From Magnetococcales bacterium (lineage in GTDB: Bacteria; Pseudomonadota; Magnetococcia; Magnetococcales; UBA8363): a DNA stretch of 64,000 bases. Under the pieces are notes generated by a model. It searched no databases, was not told the origin of the DNA, and worked only from the letters and a program-made list of their open reading frames with translations. A program made the translations under genes and the position numbers. Within the stretch, counting starts at the first letter, position 1. Each line of letters begins with the position of its first letter. This document shows positions 13,433 through 21,057 of this stretch, piece after piece. Where the stretch lies: positions 1-64,000 of the forward strand of contig JADGCV010000003.1 of the NCBI GenBank assembly GCA_015228815.1, given 5' to 3'.

Positions 13433-13774
13433 TGACGTACTCCCGGACGATCGATGGGGACGTTGTCAAGAGAGGCGATTGCAATAATACGGCCATACTG
13501 CAATTATCCGCGATCCTGATAAAATCTGGAAGTGTTTTTTTAATTTTTACGCGAGAACGACTGTGATTTGGCGTCCCGCCCCCGGAAATTCGTCCCCAGG
13601 CCGGTTGGCGGCGAATGGCCCGGATCTGAATGGTTGTCGATCAACTTTGTGGCGATTCGCGCCCGAGGGGGACTGAAACTGTTTTTCCCGGTTTTTCCCG
13701 ATACGGTATTATGATACGTTCGCCGATGGAATTGATGGTCGGGACAACGGGCATTGGTGGGTGGGTGGAGGGCC
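13433..13774. other. Divergent intergenic region between the adhesin gene and the cytochrome gene
   Basis: This 342-base region separates a leftward from a rightward gene and must hold both promoters. It contains an AT-rich patch at about 13518-13550 and a direct repeat of GTTTTTCCCG at 13681-13700, just upstream of TATTATGAT (13707-13715), a possible -10 element for the cytochrome gene. I see no matching -35 element, no RNA gene and no credible small ORF. Confidence 0.4.
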
Positions 13775-14911
13775 ATGAAATTTTCGACGGTTGTTTTCGC
13801 GGGTGTGTTGTTTTGTCTTTCGTGGACGTTGTCCGTGTGGGCCGCCCCGCTCCGGACCGACAGTGCCCCCAGTCTTCTCAAGACCCCCTCGGAGGCCTGT
13901 GAAACCTGTCACAAGGCGATCCATGGACAGTGGCGGCAATCGGCGCATGGAAAATCCGGGTCCCCATCAACGCTCTATCAGGCGTTGCGGCGGACCGATG
14001 GGGCGTGTGACGCCTGTCATTTCCCTGCGGCGCGCGAGAAGGAAATTTTTGAAAACGATGGCGCCATTCCCTGCGTGTTCTGCCATACCCTTGAATCGTA
14101 CCGTCACGAAGGGAAGGAGATCGGGCTTGCCGCTTATCGGACGAACGAGCGTGTCATCCAGGGACCGAACGGCGCCTGGATGGGGGCGAAGGGGGCGGTT
14201 CCTCCGGGCAGTGGCGATCAGGAACCGGCCAGCAATCCATTTTTCCACAATGCCAATCCGGAGGTGTTTCGCACTGCGGTAGCGTGTCAGGGATGTCATG
14301 ATCCGAAGAAAAAAGGCGACCCGAATGCCTTTCCCGTGGCGTGCCAGAACTGCCATATGCCGGTCGCCGATGGATTTGCCGATCATGCGACCCCGGCGGG
14401 AAAGGTGTTGCGGATGGTCAAGCGGGGGGCGATGCTCCAGGTCCAGGCGCGTCCGGATGGAAAGGACCTGGACATCAAGGTCCGGCTGACCAATCTTTTG
14501 CCGCATCCCTTTCCCAACGGCGGTCCCTTTGCCATGGGATTGCTGCGCCTGACGCTTCTGGATTCGCGGGGTGCCGTGTTGTGGGAAAATGTCGCGAAAA
14601 ATAAAATGGATCAGGATCCAAAGGCGGTGCTGGCGCTGACGGGAGCGGATGAACTGGGGCATCCGGCCCCGCCGAAGGGGTTGGTGACCGAACCCGCCGG
14701 GGACAGCCGCCTCAAGGTGGGGGAAGCCAGGACCCTGGTCTATCGGCTGCGGCAACCGGATGTGGCGCTGGTTCGGGCGGAAATCATCATCCTGCCATTG
14801 GCGCCGGATTGGTTGGAAAAGCTCCCCGAGGGCAAGAGGGAACTGCCCAAGGGGCTCTTGGCGGCTCGGAGCGAAGTCAGGCTTGTGTCTGGTGAAGCGG
14901 CGGCGCCCTGA
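13775..14911 (+). CDS. Periplasmic pentahaem c-type cytochrome (c554-like)
   Basis: The predicted protein of 378 residues has a Sec signal peptide (MKFSTVVFAGVLFCLSWTLS, cleavage near VWA-AP). Five CXXCH haem-binding motifs lie in its first ~200 residues: CETCH, CDACH, CVFCH, CQGCH and CQNCH. The motif pattern and spacing resemble the cytochrome c554/multihaem nitrite-reductase-like superfamily. The C-terminal ~170 residues lack haem motifs and look like a beta-rich domain. The internal ATG at 13775 is chosen because GGTGGAGGG precedes it and the signal peptide begins there. It is probably a soluble or membrane-associated periplasmic electron carrier. A second multihaem cytochrome follows about 100 bases later. 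Substrate and partner are unknown. Confidence 0.8.
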   Translation: MKFSTVVFAGVLFCLSWTLSVWAAPLRTDSAPSLLKTPSEACETCHKAIHGQWRQSAHGKSGSPSTLYQALRRTDGACDACHFPAAREKEIFENDGAIPCVFCHTLESYRHEGKEIGLAAYRTNERVIQGPNGAWMGAKGAVPPGSGDQEPASNPFFHNANPEVFRTAVACQGCHDPKKKGDPNAFPVACQNCHMPVADGFADHATPAGKVLRMVKRGAMLQVQARPDGKDLDIKVRLTNLLPHPFPNGGPFAMGLLRLTLLDSRGAVLWENVAKNKMDQDPKAVLALTGADELGHPAPPKGLVTEPAGDSRLKVGEARTLVYRLRQPDVALVRAEIIILPLAPDWLEKLPEGKRELPKGLLAARSEVRLVSGEAAAP

Positions 14912-15017
14912 TGCGTCAGGGCGCGGGGGTTCGTCATTGGCGGCAGTGTCGGGTGGTGGTCCGGGATGCGATTGGCTACCGGGGCGATGTCAACGAGTTG
15001 TTTTCCGGGGAAGCGTT

Positions 15018-16031
15018 ATGATCGGGAGTAAAATGGGACGATGGTTGTCGTGGGTCCTGATGGTGCTGGTGGGGGTGTGGGCGGTTGAAGGTTTCGGGGG
15101 GGAGTTTCCGGATCCGGCGAAATTTTCCGGTCCCGATGCCTGTGGCAACGAGTGTCACAAGGAGGAGGTGGCAATCTGGAAGGAAACCCGGCATGCCCTG
15201 ACCTTCAAGGAGATGGAGACGAGCGAAAAGGGCAAGGAAATTGCCGGAAAAATGGCGGTGACCCGGCCCAAAAACGCCGATGAGTGCGCTTTTTGTCACT
15301 TTACGCGAATGGTTGTCGATAACAAAACCCAGGTCACGGCTGGTCCCACCTGCGAATCGTGCCACGGCGCGGGGCGGGATTGGATCAAGATTCATGGCGA
15401 CTATGGCGGAAAAGAGGTCAAGAAGGGGGATGAAACCCCGGAACACAAGGCCATGCGCCTGGAGCAGTCGGCGAAGGGGGGATTGATTCCACCGGGTGAT
15501 CTGTATTTGTGGGTGCGCAATTGTTATTCCTGTCACCTGGGGCACGACGAAAAACTGGTCAATGTCGGCGGGCACACGGCGGGGAGCAACATTGAGCTGG
15601 TCTCCTGGACCCAGGGAAAACCGGGAAAGGCGGGATCGATCCGCCATAATGTCTTCTACTCCAAGGACAACAAGCCCGCTTCCGTCGAACGGAGACGTTT
15701 GATTTATGTGGTCGGGTTGATGACCGAGATCGAATTCGGTTTGCGCGCCATCGGCAAGGCGACGCAGAAGGATGTCTTCGCCACCAAAATGGCCCGCCGG
15801 GTCAAAACCGCCTGGGACAAGTTGCAATCGGTGTCGCAGACGATTGACATCAAGGAGGTCAAGTCTCTTCTCGGGGCGGTTCCCGCCATCGAAAAGGAAC
15901 TCAAACTCAACAATGGCGCGTCGCTCAACAAGATGGCCGATTCCGTCGGGACGGCGACGAAAACCGTGGCCCGGACCTATGACGGGACTGCGTGGGCGGC
16001 GGTTGATGGGATGATTCCCTATTCTCCCTGA
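15018..16031 (+). CDS. Periplasmic multihaem cytochrome c with an atypical CX3CH site
   Basis: A protein of 337 residues with an N-terminal signal sequence (hydrophobic ~10-23). It has three standard haem motifs (CAFCH, CESCH, CYSCH) and one CGNECH at residues 42-47, a CX3CH spacing. The c554-like arrangement suggests a tetrahaem electron-transfer protein if the CX3CH site is used. The C-terminal ~120 residues are helical and haem-free. Two starts are possible: ATG 15018 after GGGGAAG, or ATG 15033 after GGGAG; both give a signal peptide. The adjacent pentahaem cytochrome gene points to a shared periplasmic redox role. The exact reaction is not deducible. Confidence 0.75.
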   Translation: MIGSKMGRWLSWVLMVLVGVWAVEGFGGEFPDPAKFSGPDACGNECHKEEVAIWKETRHALTFKEMETSEKGKEIAGKMAVTRPKNADECAFCHFTRMVVDNKTQVTAGPTCESCHGAGRDWIKIHGDYGGKEVKKGDETPEHKAMRLEQSAKGGLIPPGDLYLWVRNCYSCHLGHDEKLVNVGGHTAGSNIELVSWTQGKPGKAGSIRHNVFYSKDNKPASVERRRLIYVVGLMTEIEFGLRAIGKATQKDVFATKMARRVKTAWDKLQSVSQTIDIKEVKSLLGAVPAIEKELKLNNGASLNKMADSVGTATKTVARTYDGTAWAAVDGMIPYSP

Positions 16032-16086
16032 TGGCTGGTCTTGTGGTACGCTGTTGCCGTCATCAATTTTGCTCGGAGATTTCGTC

Positions 16087-16395
16087 ATGACCGCCATCAC
16101 TTTTGACACGCTCAAGTTTGTTCGCCGACTCCGAGATGCCGGAGTGGAAGAGAAGCAGGCCGAGGCGTTATCCGAGGCTCTTCGAGAAATCCAAGACACG
16201 CAATTGAAGGACTTGGCGACCAAGGGGGATACCCAGGAAATCAAGCGTGACATCAAGGAATTGGAGATGCGTATTGATTCCAGACTAGAGAAGGACCTTG
16301 CGTCGATTCGTGCCGACATATTGCTCATCAAGTGGATGCTGGCCCTGGTGATCACGGCAACCGTGCTCCCTGCCCTGAAATCGCTGATTGGGTAG
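16087..16395 (+). CDS. Small coiled-coil protein with C-terminal membrane segment (DUF1640/CCDC90-like)
   Basis: The 102-residue product starts MTAITFDTLKFVRRLRDAG, matching the typical opening of the DUF1640/CCDC90-like family. A charged heptad-rich coiled coil runs from ~25 to 80 (QLKDLATKGD, IKRDIKELEMRI), and a hydrophobic tail follows (LIKWMLALVITATVLPAL). The start is set by GGAG seven bases upstream; an earlier in-frame ATG at 16054 would overlap untranslated sequence. These proteins are common in proteobacteria, often in several copies, and their function is not settled. It is an inner-membrane-anchored coiled-coil protein with no clear tie to its neighbours. Confidence 0.65.
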   Translation: MTAITFDTLKFVRRLRDAGVEEKQAEALSEALREIQDTQLKDLATKGDTQEIKRDIKELEMRIDSRLEKDLASIRADILLIKWMLALVITATVLPALKSLIG

Positions 16396-16516
16396 GTCAA
16401 GACGTTAAGGTCAGGTTGCGTCTTCGTTTCACTCGATGTTCAAGTTTTTTTGTTCTTGGCACGCAACTATTTGAAAAGATTTAAATCAGAGAGGGATCTG
16501 AATCGTTACGGAGAGG

Positions 16517-17081
16517 GTGAACGATTATGTTTCTGACAGACTCTTGGTTTACAAACAATCGACATGGAAATTGATCAACTTGGAAAAAGAGGGCAAAACC
16601 TATTGGCACCGCCTGGTCGGCGAAACATTGAAAGTGTTGCTGGAGCCTGTTGGCATTGAGGTGCGCGTGGAAGTTCCTGTCGTTCCTGCCCTACCTGTAG
16701 CAGATCTTTCTCTGTGGCATTTGGCAAAATTGTTGTCGGTTTATGGAGATTGAAAATGAAAAGTTCATTGAATAGTCCAGAGATGGAAGGAATCACGCCG
16801 GAGTACGTCATGCAACTTGGAAAAGAATGGCTTGATTTTCTGGTGGACACAACACCGGAGAAAGAACTTTTTTCGCTGCCGAAATTTGAGCATCGTTTGG
16901 CTCGGGAACGTCAAAAAGAGGCTGCGTCAATGCTGACCCGCCAGTTACAGCGACGCTTTGGCAATTTGCCCTCATGGGCCAATAAAAAATAGCCAAAGCA
17001 GATCTGTCCTCTCTGGAGGAATGGAGCCTTCGCATCTTCGATGTCCAGTCACTGGATGACGTTTTCTTGGACAAAGTGTGA
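16517..17081 (+). pseudogene. Decayed Rpn/PD-(D/E)XK-type gene with DUF4351 C-terminus
   Basis: Two short frames look like pieces of one former gene. The first (GTG 16517 to 16753) contains TYWHRLVGETLKVLLEPVG and VRVEVPVV, which I read as the N-terminal start of a nuclease-like family. The second (16714-16992, best start ATG 16756) contains VVGLWRLK, then RQKEAASMLTRQLQRRFG, the DUF4351 signature, and stops at TAG 16990-16992. One added base in the A6 run just before that stop would continue the frame as IAKADLSSLEEWSLRIFD to TGA 17081, completing a normal DUF4351 ending. The middle of the gene is missing. Family assignment of the first piece is tentative; the DUF4351 match and the frameshift are clear. 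Confidence 0.6.
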
Positions 17082-17211
17082 TGCGACTGCCCCACATTTT
17101 GCGGGAGAGGGGAAAAAGTCCGGGGGGGCTGAACGGTTCGTGTTGCGACATGGTGAACGTTTCCATGTGTGTTTGCCAAGGGATCCGGTATTGACTTCGT
17201 GAGGTTGACGC

Positions 17212-18477
17212 ATGACTTTGGTGGAATTGCCCGATCCATCCCAGTTGTTCTGGTTGGCTGGTTTCATTTTCGTCGCGGTCGTCGCGGTCCAGGGTGGACT
17301 TTCCGTGGTGTCGCTCCTGGCCCGGCAGCGGTTGCAGTCGCGGCTGTCGCGGGAGGAACTGCGGCTGCTTGAACGCCAGGTGCGTCTGACCTCGGAGCGG
17401 CTTCAGGGGCGGATCGACATGCAACGTTCCGTCTGGTCGGGATTGCGCAAATTTCGCGTCGTCAAAAAGCAACCCGAGGGGCGTGACCTGGTCTCCTTTC
17501 ATCTCAAGCCGGAGGATGGGGGGGCGCTGCCCGGTTATCATCCGGGGCAGTTCTTGACGTTCCAGGTCTGGCCCAACAAGGGGGGCAAGTCGGTGACCCG
17601 GTGTTATTCCCTGTCCGGTTCACCCCTGGAGACCGATCATTACCGCGTGACCATCAAGCGTGTCGCATCGGGGATGGAGGGCAGGCCGGGACTGGTATCC
17701 AATTATTTCATCGATCATCTCAACGAGGGGGATACCGTCGATGTCCGCGCCCCATCGGGCCATTTCTATTTCGATGACACCCGACCGGGGCCGGTCGTTC
17801 TCATCAGTGGTGGTGTCGGCATCACTCCGGTCTATTCGATGCTTCTCGTTTTGGCCAGGGCGGCCATTCCCAGGGAGACCTGGTTTTTCCACGGCGTCAG
17901 AAACGGTGAACAACACATCTGGAAAAACGATCTGGCCACCCTGACCGCCGCCCGTGAACACATCCGTCTTCATGTCTGCTACAGCCAGCCCGATCCCCAG
18001 GATCGGGAAGGGATTGACTATCAGCATCGGGGGCATGTGGACATCGCGCTGCTCAAGCAACTTCTGCCATCGAACAATTTTGATTTCTACATTTGCGGCC
18101 CCGCCGCCATGATGAATGCCCTCGTCGCCGACCTCAAGGGGTGGGGGGTCCCGGAGGGGCGCGTTCATTTCGAAACCTTCAACCCCGCCAGCGCTCCACA
18201 TGCCGCGGCGGGGACGGTCGCGGCGAAAAAGGTCCGTTTTCTCCGTTCAGCCAAGGAGGCCGCCTGGCCCGAGGAAGGGCAGACCCTTCTTGCCCTTGCC
18301 GAGGCGCACAAGGTTCCCATGGACAGCGGCTGCCGGGTCGGGCATTGCGGCGCCTGCAAAACGGTGTTGAAACAGGGGGAGGTCGCCTACCAGACCGAGC
18401 CGTGTACCCCACCCGAACCGGGAACGGTCCTGGCGTGTGTCGCCATACCCAGGAGCGACCTTGAAGTGGATGCCTGA
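17212..18477 (+). CDS. Membrane-anchored FAD/NAD(P)H reductase with C-terminal 2Fe-2S ferredoxin domain
   Basis: A 421-residue protein with an N-terminal membrane segment (~12-38), a charged helical linker, then a ferredoxin-NADP-reductase-type module. RCYSLSGSP is the FAD-binding RxYS motif, GGVGITP is the NAD(P)-binding loop, and CGPAAMM lies near the end of the module. The C-terminal domain has CRVGHCGAC plus a distant Cys, the pattern of a plant-type [2Fe-2S] cluster. It should move electrons between NAD(P)H, FAD and the 2Fe-2S centre at the cytoplasmic face of the membrane. One base separates its stop from the next gene's ATG, and it opens a four-gene redox operon, so its partners are probably the Fe-S and cytochrome proteins downstream. 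Direction of flow is unknown. Confidence 0.85.
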   Translation: MTLVELPDPSQLFWLAGFIFVAVVAVQGGLSVVSLLARQRLQSRLSREELRLLERQVRLTSERLQGRIDMQRSVWSGLRKFRVVKKQPEGRDLVSFHLKPEDGGALPGYHPGQFLTFQVWPNKGGKSVTRCYSLSGSPLETDHYRVTIKRVASGMEGRPGLVSNYFIDHLNEGDTVDVRAPSGHFYFDDTRPGPVVLISGGVGITPVYSMLLVLARAAIPRETWFFHGVRNGEQHIWKNDLATLTAAREHIRLHVCYSQPDPQDREGIDYQHRGHVDIALLKQLLPSNNFDFYICGPAAMMNALVADLKGWGVPEGRVHFETFNPASAPHAAAGTVAAKKVRFLRSAKEAAWPEEGQTLLALAEAHKVPMDSGCRVGHCGACKTVLKQGEVAYQTEPCTPPEPGTVLACVAIPRSDLEVDA

Positions 18478-18478
18478 C

Positions 18479-20239
18479 ATGAATGCCCAACCCGTATCCC
18501 GGGGATCCGAAATGGCAGTGATGGAGGATGCCTTCGATCCTTTCATGACGCAGGAGACCCTGGAGCGAATCCTGTCGCAGGACCTGTTCGCGCGGATGGA
18601 TCCATCGACGTTTCCCCCTTCCAATTCCCTGCGGCAGATCATCCGGCGGCATACCCGGTTGCTGAGTTTTCCCAAGGGGGTCCTGGTGGTCCGTGCCGGG
18701 GCCTACGGCAATTCCGCCTTCTATACCGTTTCCGGTCGTTTGCGCATCGTTCTCCCACCCGGTCTGCCCGACGATATGCTGGGGCGCATGACCACCCGTC
18801 GCAAGGGAATCGGGGACCTGATGCAACTGTTGTGGCAACGTCCCCCTTCCTATCCCGAGGTGCGGCGGTTCATCGAGGAGGACGGGGGGGGGATCGGGAA
18901 ACTGTCGTCCATGGAGGACGATGGCGGGGTCCATATCCGCCTTCCCTCCCTGGAGGAGGCCTTGCGCGATTACAAGACGATCGAACTTCAACCCCACACC
19001 CTCTTTGGCGAGATCGGCGCCTTGACCCGTTTTCCCCGGAATGTCAGCGTCTTCACCGAGGAGGACTCGGAACTTGTCGATATTCGCTGGCAGGGGTTGC
19101 GCGATTTGCGAAAGTTTGACGAGGACTTCCGCCAGCGGCTCGACACCTTGTTCCGGGAACGTTCCATCAAGGCGTTCATCAAGGATTCCTATTTGTTTCA
19201 GCATCTGGATGCCGCGGCCCAGGACCGTCTGGAGAAGCACATCGTTTTCGAAACCCATGGCGATTTGGACTGGCGGGCGGAACATCGTCGGCTGTCGCTG
19301 CGTTCGGCGCGGGAACGGATCGAATCGGAGCCGCTGATCGCCCGCGAGCGGGAATGGGCCGACCATCTGATCATGATCGTCTCGGGGTTTGCCCGGATCA
19401 GCCAGCGCTTGAACCATGGACACAAAACAGTCGGATTCCTTGGTCGCAATCGCTATTTCGGCCTGCCCGAAGTGATCGGAAAAGGGACGGAGGGACAAAA
19501 GGAACGTTATGAATTTTCCCTCCGTGCCTTGGGATATGTTCATGCGCTGAAGGTGCCGACCGAGATCATGCGCTCCATGGTTCTTCCGGAAATGCCGGCG
19601 CATCTTTTGCCATCGAGAGGGGGAGGGCGGGGCAAACCGAAACGGCGGTTTTTCCCTTCGTGGGCCGGAATGTTTGGCAAACCTGGGGGGAGGGAAGGAT
19701 TGCAGGCGGGATTGCTTGAGTTTTTCGTCGAGCATCGGATCATCAATGGGACCGCGACCATGCTCATTCATCTGGAACGGTGCGTCCGTTGTGATGATTG
19801 CGTCGCGGTATGTGCCACGTTGCACCAGGGCAATCCGCGGTTTGTCCGTCATGGGCGACGTCACGGTTCGATCATGGTGGCGGCGGCCTGCATGCATTGT
19901 CAGGATCCGGTGTGCATGATCGGTTGTCCCACCGGAGCGATCCAGCGCGCCCCCGCCGGGGGGCAGGTGGTGGTGAACGAATCGATCTGCATTGGCTGTT
20001 CTTCCTGTGCCCAGAGCTGTCCCTACGAGGCCATCCGCATGGTGACCCTGCGTCGGGAGGATGGATCCATCATCGCCGACTCCGCCACTGGACTGCCAAG
20101 CCAGAAGGCGACCAAGTGCGATCTGTGCCTGGAATATCCCAGCGCCCCCCTGTGTCAACGCTCCTGTCCGCATGATGCCCTGTATCGGGCCGACATGCGC
20201 GATACCCGGGGCCTGCGTCGATGGATGGCCGACCGATGA
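18479..20239 (+). CDS. Cyclic-nucleotide-binding-domain protein fused to four-cluster [4Fe-4S] ferredoxin
   Basis: The 586-residue product has two cyclic-nucleotide-binding-like domains in its N-terminal two thirds. The first contains LVVRAGAYGNSAFYTVSGRL and HTLFGEIGAL; the second is more diverged. The C-terminal ~150 residues hold four cysteine clusters: CVRCDDCVAVC, CMHCQDPVCMIGCP, CIGCSSCAQSCP and CDLCLEYPSAPLCQRSCP. That is the DmsB/NrfC layout with four [4Fe-4S] clusters. No molybdopterin catalytic subunit is encoded nearby, so it may serve as a gated electron wire between the upstream reductase and the downstream membrane cytochrome. Start ATG 18479 follows the previous stop by one base; its end overlaps the next ATG (ATGA). 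Nucleotide binding is inferred. Confidence 0.82.
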   Translation: MNAQPVSRGSEMAVMEDAFDPFMTQETLERILSQDLFARMDPSTFPPSNSLRQIIRRHTRLLSFPKGVLVVRAGAYGNSAFYTVSGRLRIVLPPGLPDDMLGRMTTRRKGIGDLMQLLWQRPPSYPEVRRFIEEDGGGIGKLSSMEDDGGVHIRLPSLEEALRDYKTIELQPHTLFGEIGALTRFPRNVSVFTEEDSELVDIRWQGLRDLRKFDEDFRQRLDTLFRERSIKAFIKDSYLFQHLDAAAQDRLEKHIVFETHGDLDWRAEHRRLSLRSARERIESEPLIAREREWADHLIMIVSGFARISQRLNHGHKTVGFLGRNRYFGLPEVIGKGTEGQKERYEFSLRALGYVHALKVPTEIMRSMVLPEMPAHLLPSRGGGRGKPKRRFFPSWAGMFGKPGGREGLQAGLLEFFVEHRIINGTATMLIHLERCVRCDDCVAVCATLHQGNPRFVRHGRRHGSIMVAAACMHCQDPVCMIGCPTGAIQRAPAGGQVVVNESICIGCSSCAQSCPYEAIRMVTLRREDGSIIADSATGLPSQKATKCDLCLEYPSAPLCQRSCPHDALYRADMRDTRGLRRWMADR

Positions 20240-21057
20240 ATTCCCGTTTTTTCCTTGGTCTGTCGTTGGTGTTGACCGGAGCGACGGTGGCGGCGGTTTG
20301 GGTGAGCGAACGTTTGTTTTTGTCGTTTCTGGAAGTCCCCGCCTATGTGACCGGTTGGTTTCTCGTGGTGGCGCTGGCGCTGGTGACGACGCTCCCGGTG
20401 CGTAAGAAGATCATCGTCCCTTCGTTGGGATCGGTGTTTCTGTGGTATCGGATTCATCTGGTGTGCGGTTTGTTGTCGGTGGTGTTGTTTTTTCTCCATC
20501 TGCCGTGGCGGTTTCCCTCGGGTGGATTGGAAACAGTGTTGGCGGTATTGTTTGGTCTGCTGGCCTTGAGCGGTATCACGGGGTTCGTCATCATCCAGAT
20601 TTTTCCCCGGCGCCTTACCCTCAAGGGGGAAGAGGTCTTTCTGTCGCGCATCCCCGCCTTGAGGGAACAACTGCGGCGCGAGGTGGAACGGTTGGTGATG
20701 GAAAGCATCAACGAAAACGGTTCCACGACCCTGGCCAATTTTTATACGTCGCGTCTTTTCGATTATTTTTCGCGAACCCGTCACCTCTGGACCCATCGGA
20801 TCGCCTCGGGACGACCGCGCTTTGCCATTTTGACGGAGATGAACGATTTGATCCGGTATCTCAACGAACGGGAACGGGCCATTCTTGAAAAAATGATCGT
20901 TCTGGTGAAAAAAAAGGAGATTCTGGATGTCCACGAGGCGTTGCAGGGGGCTTTGCGGCGCTGGGTGATGTTCCATGCCCCGTTGACCTGGGCCTTGTGG
21001 CTGTTCATTGTTTTACATGTGATCATGGCGTATGGTTTTCGTGAAGGTGTGCCATGA
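20236..21057 (+). CDS. Integral membrane b-type cytochrome-like subunit
   Basis: A 273-residue protein with about five membrane segments (near residues 5-23, 34-53, 70-90, 95-120 and 240-265). Histidine pairs in segments 3 and 5 (WYRIHLVCG...FLHLPW and MFHAPLTW...VLHVIMAY) are spaced about 13-14 residues, as in dihaem b cytochromes. A ~110-residue charged loop lies between segments 4 and 5. The gene overlaps both neighbours by four bases (ATGA), which implies translational coupling. It probably takes electrons from the Fe-S protein on the cytoplasmic side and passes them across the membrane to the decahaem protein. A quinone-reactive role is an alternative. Confidence 0.75.
   Translation: MNSRFFLGLSLVLTGATVAAVWVSERLFLSFLEVPAYVTGWFLVVALALVTTLPVRKKIIVPSLGSVFLWYRIHLVCGLLSVVLFFLHLPWRFPSGGLETVLAVLFGLLALSGITGFVIIQIFPRRLTLKGEEVFLSRIPALREQLRREVERLVMESINENGSTTLANFYTSRLFDYFSRTRHLWTHRIASGRPRFAILTEMNDLIRYLNERERAILEKMIVLVKKKEILDVHEALQGALRRWVMFHAPLTWALWLFIVLHVIMAYGFREGVP

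Noticed and set aside
16980-16995. Programmed -1 frameshift signal in the DUF4351 remnant
   Set aside because: The A6 run is not preceded by the right base for a canonical slippery heptamer, no stimulatory structure is obvious, and the gene is also internally deleted, so decay is the simpler reading.
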